The notes under the pieces were generated by a model that saw only the letters and a program-made list of their open reading frames with translations, was not told the origin of the DNA and ran no database searches. From Brevibacillus composti (GTDB lineage Bacteria > Bacillota > Bacilli > Brevibacillales > Brevibacillaceae), in NCBI RefSeq assembly GCF_016406105.1, contig NZ_CP066308.1, forward strand, positions 25,001-65,000: a stretch of 40,000 bases of DNA, in the 5' to 3' direction. Positions within the stretch are counted from its first letter, which is position 1; every line of letters begins with the position of its first letter. Shown here piece by piece: positions 1 through 10,737 of the stretch. The position numbers and the translations under genes are program-made.

Positions 1-1776
<1,776 letters not shown>

Positions 1777-1788
1777 GACTATCGAATC

Positions 1789-1822
1789 AAAAACCTCTTT
1801 CTCCAGCAGAAAGGGGTTTTTC
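1789..1822 (+). terminator. Rho-independent terminator after guaB
   Basis: The arms AAAAACCTCTTTCT and AGAAAGGGGTTTTT pair around a 4-6 base loop and end in a T-run, 12 bases past the guaB stop. Confidence 0.8.
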
Positions 1823-1880
1823 TCTAGCCTTATCCGGCAGGGAACTCGTGGAAACAAGCTTCAAGTCGGGTTGCTTTCTA

Positions 1881-1889
1881 TGGTACACT
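1881..1889 (+). promoter_or_regulatory. Probable extended -10 promoter of dacA
   Basis: TGGTACACT (TG-n-TACACT) forms an extended -10 element about 64 bases before dacA. The corresponding -35 (TTCAAG at 1860) is weak. It lies between the guaB terminator and dacA, where a promoter is needed. Confidence 0.5.
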
Positions 1890-1952
1890 TACAACTGTGT
1901 GTTCGTGCCATTCATGGACAAACCGACAGAAGCGGGAGGGTGAGACATTCTG

Positions 1953-3260
1953 ATGAAACGAAGAACATGGACAAAGCGATTGACAGGTCTATTCCTTTCT
2001 GTCGCTGTTTTTATGACGGCTTGGGGCTCGGCGGCCTCAAACGCCGGGGCGGCCCCACAGGCTGATTTGCAGCTCGCCGCCAGTTCAGCCATTCTGGTAG
2101 AGGTGACGACAGGAAAGGTCCTGTACAGCCTCAATCCGGACCAGCCGCTGCCGCCGGCCAGCATGAGCAAAATCATGACCGAGTATCTGATCAATGAAGC
2201 GGTCAAGCAAAAGAAAATTAGCTGGGATGATAAAGTTCAGGTAAGCGATTATGCTTTTTATATTGCGAAAATGCCTAATTCCTCGGGTGTTTACCTCAAC
2301 CTGGGAGAATCCCATACCGTAAGAGAACTGTATAAGGCGATGGCCGTCCTGTCCGCAAACGATGCAACGGTGCTGCTCGCGGAAAAAATTGCAGGCAGCG
2401 AAGCCAACTTTGTGGACATGATGAATAAGAAGGCGCAAGAGCTGGGCATGAAAAACACGAAATACGTGACCTCAACCGGTTTGCCTGCCGATATTCTCGG
2501 TCCGTACTCCATTCAGACCGACCAGAAGGAAAACCTGATGTCCGCACGGGATTCGGCGATCCTGGCCAGAGCGTTGATCCGCGATTTCCCGGAAGCGCTG
2601 GAAGTCTCGAAAATTCCTCGCATGACGTTCCGACCCGGTACGCCGAACGAGATCAAAAAGGCCAACTACAACTGGATGCTGCCCGGCTTGAACAATTTCT
2701 ACGAGGGCGTTGACGGCCTGAAAACCGGGTTTACCGATGCGGCTAAATACTGCTTTACCGGTACGGCCATCAAAGACAACATGCGATTGATCAGCGTCGT
2801 GATGGGAACCGGCAGCGAAACGAAACGCTTTCAGGAAACCAAGAAATTGTTCGACTATGGCTTCAGCAACTACAAGCTGACCAAGCAGATGGACAAAGGC
2901 GTTCCGGTCCAAGGCTTTGAAACAGCGCCGGTGAAAAACGGGGTCGAGCTGACCGTTCCAGCCGTGACGGCAGACGTCGTAACGACGCTGAGCAAAATCG
3001 GGGCCGAAACCAAATTTACGCCGACAGTCACCTTCCAGGAGCTGAGCGCACCGCTGCAAAAAGACCAGGTCATCGGGAAGGTCACACTCCAAGAAGAAGG
3101 GACGAAAGAGGGAGACTTTCTGCAGCCGGAGGATATGGCAAAAGCGGGCGTCAATCTCGTCGCTGGGCAGGAAGTGGAGGAAGCCAGCTGGATCCGTTTA
3201 TTGTTCCGCAGCTTCATCCAATTCTTCAGCAATATTTTTAGCAACATCACGGGAAAATAA
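1953..3260 (+). CDS. dacA: D-alanyl-D-alanine carboxypeptidase (PBP5 type)
   Basis: Trims the terminal D-Ala from peptidoglycan stem peptides outside the membrane. The protein has 435 residues, starts at ATG 1953 after a GGGAGGG site, and opens with a signal peptide (basic MKRRTWTKR, hydrophobic core, AGAA near the cleavage site). All three penicillin-binding motifs are present: Ser70-x-x-Lys73 (SMSK), Ser134-Ala-Asn136 and Lys257-Thr-Gly259. The C-terminal beta domain ends in an amphipathic hydrophobic helix (IRLLFRSFIQFFSNIF), the usual PBP5 membrane anchor. Gene order guaB-dacA-pdxS matches Bacillus, where DacA is the major vegetative PBP5. Complete and unremarkable. Confidence 0.96.
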   Translation: MKRRTWTKRLTGLFLSVAVFMTAWGSAASNAGAAPQADLQLAASSAILVEVTTGKVLYSLNPDQPLPPASMSKIMTEYLINEAVKQKKISWDDKVQVSDYAFYIAKMPNSSGVYLNLGESHTVRELYKAMAVLSANDATVLLAEKIAGSEANFVDMMNKKAQELGMKNTKYVTSTGLPADILGPYSIQTDQKENLMSARDSAILARALIRDFPEALEVSKIPRMTFRPGTPNEIKKANYNWMLPGLNNFYEGVDGLKTGFTDAAKYCFTGTAIKDNMRLISVVMGTGSETKRFQETKKLFDYGFSNYKLTKQMDKGVPVQGFETAPVKNGVELTVPAVTADVVTTLSKIGAETKFTPTVTFQELSAPLQKDQVIGKVTLQEEGTKEGDFLQPEDMAKAGVNLVAGQEVEEASWIRLLFRSFIQFFSNIFSNITGK

Positions 3261-3266
3261 AAGTGG

Positions 3267-3296
3267 TTGTACCCCAAATGAAACATGGATTACAAT
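3267..3296 (+). promoter_or_regulatory. Vegetative promoter of pdxST
   Basis: TTGTAC (3267-3272), an 18-base spacer and TACAAT (3291-3296) lie about 70 bases before pdxS. No terminator is visible between dacA and this promoter, so some read-through from dacA is possible. Confidence 0.65.
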
Positions 3297-3366
3297 GTGA
3301 ATATTGAGACGATCATCTCAGTGAAATGTACTGGATGTAACGAACAAAAGGGTAGGGGGCAAAAAA

Positions 3367-4251
3367 ATGGTACAAGTAGGAACTTCCCGCGTGAAGCGTG
3401 GCATGGCGGAAATGCAAAAAGGCGGCGTTATCATGGACGTTGTCAATGCGGAACAGGCGAAAATTGCCGAAGCAGCAGGGGCAGTAGCGGTAATGGCGCT
3501 GGAGCGCGTACCGTCCGATATTCGTGCAGCAGGCGGCGTAGCCCGGATGGCTGACCTCGGAATCGTCGAGGAAGTAATGAATGCTGTCTCCATCCCGGTA
3601 ATGGCAAAAGCGCGGATTGGCCACTTTGTCGAGGCGCGTGTTCTGGAATCGATGGGCGTAGACTATCTCGATGAGAGTGAAGTCCTTACTCCAGCTGACG
3701 ATATGTACCATATCAATAAAAAAGAATTCACAGTGCCGTTCGTATGCGGTGCCCGCGACCTGGGCGAAGCGCTCCGCCGTATTGGCGAAGGCGCGTCGAT
3801 GATCCGTACCAAAGGGGAGCCGGGCACAGGCAACATCGTAGAAGCGGTTCGCCATATGCGGACCATGCAGTCCCAAATCCGCAAGGTGCAAAGTATGTCT
3901 TACGACGAACTGATGGCGGAAGCGAAAAACCTCGGCGCTCCTTACGATCTCCTGGAGTACGTCCATAAAAACGGCAAGCTGCCAGTGGTAAACTTTGCAG
4001 CAGGCGGGGTAGCGACTCCATCGGACGCTGCGCTGATGATGCAGCTGGGCGCGGACGGCGTATTCGTCGGATCCGGCATCTTCAAATCGGAGAACCCGGA
4101 GAAATTTGCCCGTGCGATCGTGGAAGCGACCACCCACTACACCGACTACGAACTGATCGCCCGCGTATCCAAAGGACTGGGTACGGCGATGCCGGGTCTG
4201 GAAATCTCCAAGCTGCGTGAAGCAGACCGCATGCAAGAGCGCGGCTGGTAA
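3367..4251 (+). CDS. pdxS: Pyridoxal 5'-phosphate synthase, lyase subunit
   Basis: Condenses ribose 5-phosphate, glyceraldehyde 3-phosphate and ammonia to form pyridoxal phosphate. It forms a dodecameric core decorated by PdxT, which supplies the ammonia. The protein has 294 residues, the same as B. subtilis PdxS, with ATG 3367 after a GGTAGGGGG site. Key residues are in register: Asp24, Lys81 (MAKARIGH), which holds the ribose adduct, and Lys149 ([10 protein letters not shown]) of the phosphate loop. pdxT follows after 11 bases, an operon. No anomaly. Confidence 0.98.
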   Translation: MVQVGTSRVKRGMAEMQKGGVIMDVVNAEQAKIAEAAGAVAVMALERVPSDIRAAGGVARMADLGIVEEVMNAVSIPVMAKARIGHFVEARVLESMGVDYLDESEVLTPADDMYHINKKEFTVPFVCGARDLGEALRRIGEGASMIRTKGEPGTGNIVEAVRHMRTMQSQIRKVQSMSYDELMAEAKNLGAPYDLLEYVHKNGKLPVVNFAAGGVATPSDAALMMQLGADGVFVGSGIFKSENPEKFARAIVEATTHYTDYELIARVSKGLGTAMPGLEISKLREADRMQERGW

Positions 4252-4262
4252 GGTGACCGAAG

Positions 4263-4838
4263 ATGAAAATTGGCGTTCTTTCCTTGCAGGGAGCTGTCGC
4301 CGAGCATGTCCGCATGCTGGAGGAAGCCGGCGCGACAGCCATCGCAGTAAAAAAAGTAGAAGAGCTTGAAGATCTGGACGGATTGGTCCTTCCCGGCGGG
4401 GAAAGCACGACCATGAGCAAGCTCATGCATAATTACGGGTTTATGGAGGCTCTTCGCCAGTTTGGACAAGCGAAGAAACCGATTTTCGGCACATGTGCCG
4501 GAGCGATTCTGCTGGCCAATCGCATTAACGGCCAGGAAGACACCCACCTCGGCTTGATGGATATCAAGGTGGAGCGCAATGCATTTGGCCGGCAAAAGGA
4601 CAGCTTTGAAGTGGAGCTTCCTGTTGCGGGAGTCGCGGCCGATTACCCAGCAGTATTCATCCGTGCGCCGTACATCATGGAAGTGGGCGAGAATGCCCAG
4701 GTGCTGGCCAAGTACGAAGAGAAGATCGTAGCCGCCCGCGAAGGACATTATCTGGCCGCAGCCTTCCATCCGGAGCTGACGGAAGATGCGCGGATGCACC
4801 GGTACTTCGTCGAGATGGTGAAGGAATACCGCGGATAG
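4263..4838 (+). CDS. pdxT: Pyridoxal 5'-phosphate synthase, glutaminase subunit
   Basis: Class I glutamine amidotransferase that hydrolyses glutamine and channels ammonia to PdxS. The protein has 191 residues, starting [15 protein letters not shown]. The catalytic triad is visible: Cys78 in FGTCAG, and His169 and Glu171 in FHPEL. The glutamine-binding LPGGESTT loop is at about 43-50. Start and spacing to pdxS indicate one transcript, ending at the hairpin that follows. Confidence 0.98.
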   Translation: MKIGVLSLQGAVAEHVRMLEEAGATAIAVKKVEELEDLDGLVLPGGESTTMSKLMHNYGFMEALRQFGQAKKPIFGTCAGAILLANRINGQEDTHLGLMDIKVERNAFGRQKDSFEVELPVAGVAADYPAVFIRAPYIMEVGENAQVLAKYEEKIVAAREGHYLAAAFHPELTEDARMHRYFVEMVKEYRG

Positions 4839-4878
4839 ATCGGTTTTCGCAACGGTGGTAAAGCAACTGTGTCAACGG

Positions 4879-4907
4879 CCGGTGCCCGTCTGGGTGCCGG
4901 TTTTTTT
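4879..4907 (+). terminator. Terminator after pdxT
   Basis: The 9-base arms CCGGTGCCC and GGGTGCCGG (two G-U wobbles) enclose a 4-base loop and are followed by seven Ts. Confidence 0.75.
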
Positions 4908-4914
4908 CGCCTTC

Positions 4915-4944
4915 TTTACACAGGTATAGAAACTGTAGTACAGT
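4915..4944 (+). promoter_or_regulatory. Probable promoter of the serS T-box transcript
   Basis: TTTACA (4915-4920), an 18-base spacer and TACAGT (4939-4944). It lies right after the pdxT terminator and just before the T-box leader; transcription would start near 4951. Confidence 0.5.
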
Positions 4945-4950
4945 TAACAC

Positions 4951-5212
4951 TAGAAGATAGCAAAACAGGGAACGCGATGAGGAGACTAGTATTTTGCAAG
5001 CGCTTGGTTCAGAGAGTCGGTGGCTGGTGAAAACCGATCCGGTCTGCAAAAGAATCCATCTCCGAGCGGCAGAGGAGTCAACTTTGCCCGGCCCCGCCCC
5101 GTTACGGCGGATCGAAGCGGGTACATGTCTTTCGTGCATAGCGACATGTGCCAACAAGGGTGGCAACGCGGGTACAACACTCGTCCCTTACCAGAGGGGA
5201 CGGGTGTTTTTT
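4951..5212 (+). ncRNA. T-box leader controlling serS
   Basis: This leader binds uncharged tRNA-Ser and switches between terminator and antiterminator. The T-box sequence AGGGTGGCAACGCGGG is at 5157-5172. The terminator follows: 12-base arms at 5176-5187 and 5197-5208 (one wobble), then Ts to 5212. In stem I, AGTA (4988-4991) faces GAA (5052-5054), the usual loop-E pair of the specifier loop. A 7-base helix (4992-4998 with 5045-5051) lies above it. The triplet right after GAA is TCC (5055-5057), a serine codon, matching the downstream gene. The promoter is inferred and the 5' end is approximate. Confidence 0.92.
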
Positions 5213-5255
5213 CATTTGCTTTGCCCAAGAATCAGCGAAGTTGGAGGGGTCTTTG

Positions 5256-6536
5256 ATGTTAGATGTAAAAGTGTTGCGCCATGACTTGGAAGAAGTCAGA
5301 CGCCGCCTGGCGAACAGAGGCGAAGATATTTCGGCTTTGGACCAATTTGCGGACGTAGATGAAAAGCGCCGCCATTTGATTCAGGAAGCCGAAGGTTTGA
5401 AAAATAAACGAAATACCGTATCCGAACAGGTAGCCGTACTCAAACGGAACAAGGAAAATGCCGACCATCTGATCGCAGAAATGAAAGAAGTTAGCGACCG
5501 CATCAAGGTACTGGACGAAGGGCTGCGCCAACTGGACGAACAACTGGAGCAAATCCTGCTGAGCCTGCCCAATCTGCCGCATGAGAGTGTGCCGGTCGGG
5601 ACATCGGAAGACGATAATGTGGTGGCCTGGACCTGGGGAGAGCCGAGGAGCTTTTCGTTCGAACCCAAACCGCACTGGGAGCTGGGACAGGAGCTGGGCA
5701 TCATCGACTTCGAGACAGCGGCGAAGGTAACCGGCAGCCGCTTTGTCTTCTACAAAGGCCTGGGCGCTCGCCTGGAACGCGCGCTGATGAACTTCATGCT
5801 CGATTTGCATACGACCCAACACGGCTACGAAGAGCTGTTGCCGCCGTATATTGTCAACCGGACCAGCATGACTGGCACGGGCCAGCTGCCGAAATTCGAG
5901 GAGGATGCCTTCAAACTGGATGGCTTCGATTATTTCCTCATCCCGACAGCGGAAGTCCCGGTGACCAACATGCATCGCGACGAGATCCTCGACGTGGCAG
6001 ACCTGCCACGATACTATGCAGCCTACAGTGCGTGCTTCCGCTCTGAGGCAGGTTCGGCCGGCCGCGATACCCGCGGGTTGATCCGTCAGCATCAGTTCAA
6101 CAAAGTAGAGCTGGTGAAGTTCGTCAAGCCGGAGGACTCCTATCAGGAGCTGGAAACACTGGTGAAAAACGCGGAAAAGGTCCTGCAGCTGCTCGGTCTG
6201 CCTTACCGGGTGCTGAGCATGTGCACAGGCGACCTTGGATTTACAGCCGCGAAAAAATACGATTTGGAAGTATGGATTCCGAGCTATCAGACGTACCGGG
6301 AAATCTCGTCTTGTTCCAACTTCGAGGACTTCCAGGCGCGCAGAGCCAATATCCGTTTCCGCCGCGACACCAAGTCCAAGCCAGAGTTTGTTCATACATT
6401 GAATGGCTCGGGACTGGCAATCGGCCGCACCGTAGCCGCGTTAATCGAGAACTACCAACAAGAAGACGGCTCGATCCTGATTCCGGAGGTCCTGCGTCCG
6501 TACCTGGGCGGATTGGAAAAAATCGCGCCGAAGTAA
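5256..6536 (+). CDS. serS: Seryl-tRNA synthetase
   Basis: Class II aminoacyl-tRNA synthetase charging tRNA-Ser; cytoplasmic homodimer. The protein has 426 residues, starting at ATG 5256 ([18 protein letters not shown]) behind TTGGAGGGG. The open frame reaches further upstream into the T-box leader but that part is not coding. The N-terminal antiparallel coiled coil covers about residues 25-105. The catalytic core shows motif 2 ([20 protein letters not shown]) and motif 3 ([16 protein letters not shown]). Regulated by the upstream T-box, followed by a terminator; monocistronic. Confidence 0.98.
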   Translation: MLDVKVLRHDLEEVRRRLANRGEDISALDQFADVDEKRRHLIQEAEGLKNKRNTVSEQVAVLKRNKENADHLIAEMKEVSDRIKVLDEGLRQLDEQLEQILLSLPNLPHESVPVGTSEDDNVVAWTWGEPRSFSFEPKPHWELGQELGIIDFETAAKVTGSRFVFYKGLGARLERALMNFMLDLHTTQHGYEELLPPYIVNRTSMTGTGQLPKFEEDAFKLDGFDYFLIPTAEVPVTNMHRDEILDVADLPRYYAAYSACFRSEAGSAGRDTRGLIRQHQFNKVELVKFVKPEDSYQELETLVKNAEKVLQLLGLPYRVLSMCTGDLGFTAAKKYDLEVWIPSYQTYREISSCSNFEDFQARRANIRFRRDTKSKPEFVHTLNGSGLAIGRTVAALIENYQQEDGSILIPEVLRPYLGGLEKIAPK

Positions 6537-6559
6537 CAGAGATGGCTTGGAAAATGGAA

Positions 6560-6599
6560 AAGCAACTTTCTGTATCATAACAGGAAGTTGCTTTTTTTT
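6560..6599 (+). terminator. Terminator after serS
   Basis: The arms AAGCAACTTTCTG (6560-6572) and CAGGAAGTTGCTT (6581-6593) pair with one wobble and run into a stretch of Ts. Confidence 0.85.
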
Positions 6600-6639
6600 C
6601 TGCTGCAAAAAGGCAGATGCGTAATTTTTCAAAAAATTG

Positions 6640-6668
6640 TTGCACAACAGAAAACGCTGTTATATAAT
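6640..6668 (+). promoter_or_regulatory. Strong vegetative promoter of the 50-residue zinc-finger gene
   Basis: TTGCAC (6640-6645), an exact 17-base spacer and a perfect TATAAT (6663-6668), about 45 bases before the ATG at 6720. Confidence 0.8.
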
Positions 6669-6719
6669 AACTGCAAGATCAATAAATTGTAATAAAACAG
6701 AGAGTGGAGGTCGTTATTC

Positions 6720-6872
6720 ATGAATTGCTATCGTTGCGAAGGAAACGGCGAGCAAAATTGTCCCACTTGCTGCGGCGTGGGACATGATGATCACGGCGGC
6801 GCATGCCATCATTGCCACGGAGATGGGTGCGTAAGCTGCAGCCATTGCAGTGGAAGCGGACTATTGGACTGA
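6720..6872 (+). CDS. Stand-alone mini-protein with four CxxCxGxG zinc-finger motifs
   Basis: A 50-residue reading frame with a good GGAGG site 9 bases before ATG 6720 and its own strong promoter. Almost the whole protein is four CxxCxGxG-type repeats: CYRCEGNG, CPTCCGVG, CHHCHGDG and CSHCSGSG. That is the full set of ligands for the two zinc sites of the DnaJ cysteine-rich domain, but there is no J-domain or substrate-binding domain. Known small relatives include anti-TRAP of B. subtilis (only two such motifs) and short YuiA-like proteins of Bacilli (from memory). Function unknown. It could bind a protein partner or store zinc. It lies between serS and the glyoxylate genes, with no terminator visible before aceB, so read-through is possible. 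Confidence 0.8.
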   Translation: MNCYRCEGNGEQNCPTCCGVGHDDHGGACHHCHGDGCVSCSHCSGSGLLD

Positions 6873-6882
6873 CCCATTTTTT

Positions 6883-6919
6883 TTGATAACACTGTACTAT
6901 AATAGTGTATTTATTATCA
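6883..6919 (+). promoter_or_regulatory. Likely promoter/operator of the glyoxylate operon
   Basis: A perfect TATAAT (6898-6903) lies inside nested dyads: ACACT/AGTGT (6889-6893, 6904-6908) and TGATAA/TTATCA (6884-6889, 6914-6919). No good -35 is found at the proper distance from this -10. An alternative pair is TTGATA (6883) with TGTATT (6906). The symmetry around the -10 suggests repressor control; the regulator is unknown. Confidence 0.4.
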
Positions 6920-6962
6920 ATCTGTAGCATAACTGTTTTTGATTGAGGGAGGAGGAATAGGA

Positions 6963-8573
6963 TTGACTGCGATTCAACTGAATCAGTACCCGGCCGATGT
7001 GTTGATTACCGGCGAATTGCCGCCGCCGTACGCGGACATTCTCACCCCCGAAGCCATCACGTTTCTGATCAAGCTGGAGCAACACTTTGGGCAGAGAAGA
7101 CGCGAGCTGCTTGATTTGCGCCAAAAGAAGCAGGAGATGATTGATTCCGGACAGCTGCCTGACTTTTTGCCGGAAACGGAACATATCCGCAAAAGCGATT
7201 GGCGCATCCATCCGTTGCCTGGCGATCTTCAGGATCGGAGAGTGGAGATCACCGGGCCTGCCGGAGACCGGAAAATGGTGATCAACGCTTTGAACTCGGG
7301 GGCGCGGCTGTTTATGGCCGATTTTGAAGACGCCAATTCTCCGACGTGGGCCAACACGGTAGAAGGACAGATCAACCTGCGTGATGCGGTCAGGCGGACG
7401 ATCTCCTATACCAGCCCGGAAGGAAAAAAATACGCGCTCCGGGAACAGACAGCCGTCTTGATCGTCAGGCCGCGCGGCTGGCATCTGGAAGAAAAGCATT
7501 TGCGCATTCAGGGGCAACCGATGTCCGGCAGCCTGTTCGATTTTGGTCTTTATTTCTTTCATAATGCGCATGCGCTGCTGGAGAGAGGAAGCGGTCCTTA
7601 CTTTTATCTGCCCAAGCTGGAGAACCACCTGGAGGCCCGACTGTGGAATGATGTCTTTTGCTGGGCACAGGATGAGCTGGGAATTCCGCTCGGCACGATC
7701 AAAGCCACCGTGCTGATCGAAACGATCCTGGCGGCCTTTGAAATGGATGAAATCTTGTACGAATTGAAAGAGCATAGCGCGGGGCTGAACTGCGGACGCT
7801 GGGATTATATTTTCAGCTATATCAAAAAGATGCGCAATCACCCGGATGTGATCCTCCCCGACCGGGCGCAGGTCACGATGACCGTCCCGTTCATGCGAGC
7901 CTATACGACGCTGGCCGTGAAAACCTGCCATAAACGGCAAGCGCCTTGCATCGGCGGCATGGCTGCACAAATTCCGGTCAAAAACGACCCGGCAAAAAAT
8001 GAGGAAGCCCTGCTGAAAGTAAGGGCCGACAAGGAGCGGGAAGCCTACGACGGCCACGATGGTTCATGGGTGGCCCACCCCGGATTGGTGCCCGTGGCGA
8101 TGGAGGTCTACAACCGCCTGATGCCGGAGCCCAATCAGATCTGGTACAAACGAGAGGATGTACAGGTCACGGCGGCCGATCTCCTGGAGATTCCCCAGGG
8201 AGACATCACCGAGGAAGGCGTTCGCACCAACATCCGGGTCGGCATCTTATACATCGAAGCGTGGCTGCGGGGACATGGCGCAGTCCCGATCAACAACCTC
8301 ATGGAAGACGCGGCGACTGCGGAGATATCCCGGGCCCAAATCTGGCAATGGATCAGGCATCCCCGGGGCGTTCTCCCGGATGGCCGCAAGATTACGCTGG
8401 CGCTGGTCAAACAGTGGCTGAGCGAAGAGCTGCAAACCATCAAACAGGAAATCGGTCTGGAGCGGTATGAGACCGGGAAATTCAAACTGGCGGGCGAGCT
8501 GTTCCTGCAGCTGGTGACAGCCGACGAATTTTCCGAGTTTCTGACCATCCCGGGCTATGCCTATCTCGATTAA
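6963..8573 (+). CDS. aceB: Malate synthase A
   Basis: Condenses glyoxylate with acetyl-CoA to malate, the second step of the glyoxylate bypass; cytoplasmic. TTG 6963 is chosen as the start because GGGAGGAGG lies 8 bases before it, giving 536 residues, near the usual size of form A. The family signature [16 protein letters not shown] is present, as are [13 protein letters not shown] with the catalytic Arg and [13 protein letters not shown]. aceA follows after a 19-base gap, so the two bypass enzymes form one operon allowing growth on acetate or fatty acids. Confidence 0.96.
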   Translation: MTAIQLNQYPADVLITGELPPPYADILTPEAITFLIKLEQHFGQRRRELLDLRQKKQEMIDSGQLPDFLPETEHIRKSDWRIHPLPGDLQDRRVEITGPAGDRKMVINALNSGARLFMADFEDANSPTWANTVEGQINLRDAVRRTISYTSPEGKKYALREQTAVLIVRPRGWHLEEKHLRIQGQPMSGSLFDFGLYFFHNAHALLERGSGPYFYLPKLENHLEARLWNDVFCWAQDELGIPLGTIKATVLIETILAAFEMDEILYELKEHSAGLNCGRWDYIFSYIKKMRNHPDVILPDRAQVTMTVPFMRAYTTLAVKTCHKRQAPCIGGMAAQIPVKNDPAKNEEALLKVRADKEREAYDGHDGSWVAHPGLVPVAMEVYNRLMPEPNQIWYKREDVQVTAADLLEIPQGDITEEGVRTNIRVGILYIEAWLRGHGAVPINNLMEDAATAEISRAQIWQWIRHPRGVLPDGRKITLALVKQWLSEELQTIKQEIGLERYETGKFKLAGELFLQLVTADEFSEFLTIPGYAYLD

Positions 8574-8592
8574 GGAAAAGGAGTGGGAGAAG

Positions 8593-9873
8593 ATGAACAG
8601 ACAAGAGGCGATCAGACAATTGGAGGAGAGCTGGAAGAGCGAACGTTTTCAAGGGATTCAGCGCCCGTATACGGCCGAGGATGTCGTGCGTCTGCGCGGT
8701 TCGGTGCAGATCGAGCATACGCTGGCCCGCATCGGCGCGGAGCGGCTGTGGAAGCTGCTGCACACCGAGCATCATGTCAAGGCGCTTGGCGCTCTGACCG
8801 GAAATCAGGCGATCCAGCAGGTAAAGGCAGGCTTGAAGGCCATCTACCTCAGCGGATGGCAGGTGGCAGCCGACGCCAACCTGTCCGGCCAGATGTATCC
8901 CGACCAAAGCCTCTACCCGGCTAACAGTGTCCCTCATGTGGTGAAGCGGATCAACCAGGCGCTGCAGCGTGCCGACCAGATCCAGCAGTCGGAGGGCACA
9001 GGCGATACGTACTGGTTTGCGCCGATCGTGGCGGATGCCGAGGCGGGCTTTGGCGGACCGCTCAATGTCTTTGAACTGATGAAGGGCATGATCGAAGCGG
9101 GGGCGGCCGGCGTCCATTTCGAAGACCAGCTCGCCTCGGAGAAAAAATGCGGCCACATGGGCGGCAAAGTGCTGATTCCCACACAGGCAGCTGTCCGCAA
9201 CCTGATCGCGGCCCGTTTCGCTGCCGATGTGATGGGCGTGCCGACGATCATCGTGGCCCGGACCGACGCCAATGGCGCCTTCCTGATCACCAGCGACATC
9301 GACGATACCGACAAGCCTTTCCTGACCGGAGAGCGCACCCCCGAAGGCTTTTTCCGCATGAAAGGCGGGCTGGATGCGGCAATCGCCCGCGGTCTCAGCT
9401 ATGCCCCGTACGCCGATCTGATCTGGTGCGAGACTTCCGAGCCCAATCTGGAGGAGGCCCGCCGTTTTGCCGAGGCCATTCACGCCCAGTATCCCGGCAA
9501 ACTGCTGGCGTACAACTGCTCTCCTTCGTTCAACTGGAAGAAAAAACTGGGCGAGGAGGAGATCGCACGCTTCCAGAACGAGCTGGGAGAGATGGGCTAC
9601 AAATTCCAGTTCGTCACGCTGGCAGGCTTCCATGCGTTGAATTACAGCATGTTCGAGCTGGCGCGCGGCTACCGCGACCGCGGAATGGCTGCCTATTCCG
9701 AGCTCCAGCAGGCCGAATTTGCCAGCGAACAATACGGCTATACCGCGACTCGCCACCAGCGGGAAGTGGGCACCGGGTATTTCGACGAGGTCGCCCAGGT
9801 GATCGCGGGAGGCACTTCCTCGACAACGGCTTTGACCGGTTCTACGGAAGAGGAGCAGTTTGCCCACAATTAA
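8593..9873 (+). CDS. aceA: Isocitrate lyase
   Basis: Cleaves isocitrate to glyoxylate and succinate, the first step of the glyoxylate bypass. The protein has 426 residues, starting at ATG 8593 after AAAGGAG; the in-frame upstream extension to 8557 overlaps aceB and is unlikely. The family signature [11 protein letters not shown] gives catalytic Cys186. Further conserved stretches are [15 protein letters not shown] and [11 protein letters not shown]. Full length by comparison with bacterial AceA. Co-transcribed with aceB and closed by a terminator at 9902. Confidence 0.97.
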   Translation: MNRQEAIRQLEESWKSERFQGIQRPYTAEDVVRLRGSVQIEHTLARIGAERLWKLLHTEHHVKALGALTGNQAIQQVKAGLKAIYLSGWQVAADANLSGQMYPDQSLYPANSVPHVVKRINQALQRADQIQQSEGTGDTYWFAPIVADAEAGFGGPLNVFELMKGMIEAGAAGVHFEDQLASEKKCGHMGGKVLIPTQAAVRNLIAARFAADVMGVPTIIVARTDANGAFLITSDIDDTDKPFLTGERTPEGFFRMKGGLDAAIARGLSYAPYADLIWCETSEPNLEEARRFAEAIHAQYPGKLLAYNCSPSFNWKKKLGEEEIARFQNELGEMGYKFQFVTLAGFHALNYSMFELARGYRDRGMAAYSELQQAEFASEQYGYTATRHQREVGTGYFDEVAQVIAGGTSSTTALTGSTEEEQFAHN

Positions 9874-9901
9874 AAAGAGAAGTGACAGAGAAAACCAAGA
9901 C

Positions 9902-9934
9902 GAAGAACCAGGGATGAGCTCCCTGGTTCTTCAT
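9902..9934 (+). terminator. Terminator after aceA
   Basis: A perfect 13-base stem, GAAGAACCAGGGA with TCCCTGGTTCTTC, has a 5-base loop. The T-tail is weak (ATTT). Confidence 0.7.
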
Positions 9935-9963
9935 TTGCAAAAAGCGCAAAATCGCCCTATAAT
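9935..9963 (+). promoter_or_regulatory. Promoter of tRNA-Arg(CCT)
   Basis: TTGCAA (9935-9940), an exact 17-base spacer and a perfect TATAAT (9958-9963), 27 bases before the tRNA. Confidence 0.8.
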
Positions 9964-9990
9964 GAAGAGTGGAGAACAGAATTGAACGTT

Positions 9991-10067
9991 GTCCCCGTAG
10001 CTCAGCAGGATAGAGCGTCAGTTTCCTAAACTGTAGGTCGGAGGTTCGAATCCTCTCGGGGACGCCA
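9991..10067 (+). tRNA. tRNA-Arg (anticodon CCT)
   Basis: A 77-base cloverleaf: acceptor GTCCCCG/CGGGGAC, D-arm GCTC/GAGC, anticodon loop TTCCTAA with CCT at 10025-10027, T-arm GGAGG-TTCGAAT-CCTCT, and an encoded CCA end. Reads AGG codons. Confidence 0.95.
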
Positions 10068-10072
10068 TCGGA

Positions 10073-10097
10073 AAACCGCGTAGATGCGCGGTTTTTT
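10073..10097 (+). terminator. Terminator after tRNA-Arg
   Basis: AAACCGCG and CGCGGTTT form an 8-base stem followed by six Ts. Confidence 0.8.
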
Positions 10098-10182
10098 CTA
10101 TTTGAACTACTTCTCCCACCGTATAACGTATAAACCTGTGAAATGGAATTAACGGCCATGAATAGTAAGGGAAATTTTTTCG

Positions 10183-10560
10183 TTATTTCGCTTTTGTCTT
10201 CTTGATATAATCGGCATAGACTTCCCCTTCGACTTGGCCATCTAATGTTCCAATGTATAAGACTTTTTGCCCTGTCGCAGTATCGTAACCACTAGATGAC
10301 AACACTTTAATAGGGGTATTTTTTTTTACTTTGTAAAGATATCCCTCACGCAGTCCATAAGCGATCTCCTCAGAAGAGGTGCGCTCAGGTGACCATGCTG
10401 TGCCATGTTGATACACTGACGTATCAATATACCCATCAATGACGTAATATCCTGTTTCTCCAACCTGCGGGGTATCATCCGAGAGTAAGTAGGTCCAAGT
10501 CAGTATGAATCCAAATAATAAGACAATGGAAAATGACAAATAGATTATAGATTTTCTCAC
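10183..10560 (-). CDS. Membrane-anchored or secreted protein of unknown function
   Basis: A 125-residue frame on the minus strand. GTG 10560 is chosen because TTGAGGTG lies 7 bases upstream; the frame extends five codons further to a TTG. The N-terminus has a short basic stretch, then one hydrophobic segment (about residues 4-25) ending in TYLLSDD, so the rest is probably extracytoplasmic and tethered. The remainder is soluble, with many Tyr, Gly, Thr and Lys residues and no motif I recognise. A TATAAT (minus strand, 10606-10601) sits upstream with a poor -35. It lies in an AT-rich stretch after tRNA-Arg and is likely accessory. Confidence 0.6.
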   Translation of the reverse strand: MRKSIIYLSFSIVLLFGFILTWTYLLSDDTPQVGETGYYVIDGYIDTSVYQHGTAWSPERTSSEEIAYGLREGYLYKVKKNTPIKVLSSSGYDTATGQKVLYIGTLDGQVEGEVYADYIKKTKAK

Positions 10561-10663
10561 ATAAACACACCTCAATACGACTTTAACAGTTTATGGAATG
10601 ATTATAAAGGAGTTTTAAAAATACATATCCTTACATTTTTATCAATAGATTGAAAGGTAACTA

Positions 10664-10692
10664 TTACCAAATATCAACTCGTGTGCTATTAT
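10664..10692 (+). promoter_or_regulatory. Promoter of the HTH-TPR regulator gene
   Basis: TTACCA (10664-10669), a 17-base spacer and an extended -10 TG-C-TATTAT (10684-10692). A long AT tract follows, and the gene starts 45 bases later. Confidence 0.5.
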
Positions 10693-10737
10693 TAAAAAAA
10701 ATAAAAATGATAAATTTTTTCTGAGGAGGCTTCCACT

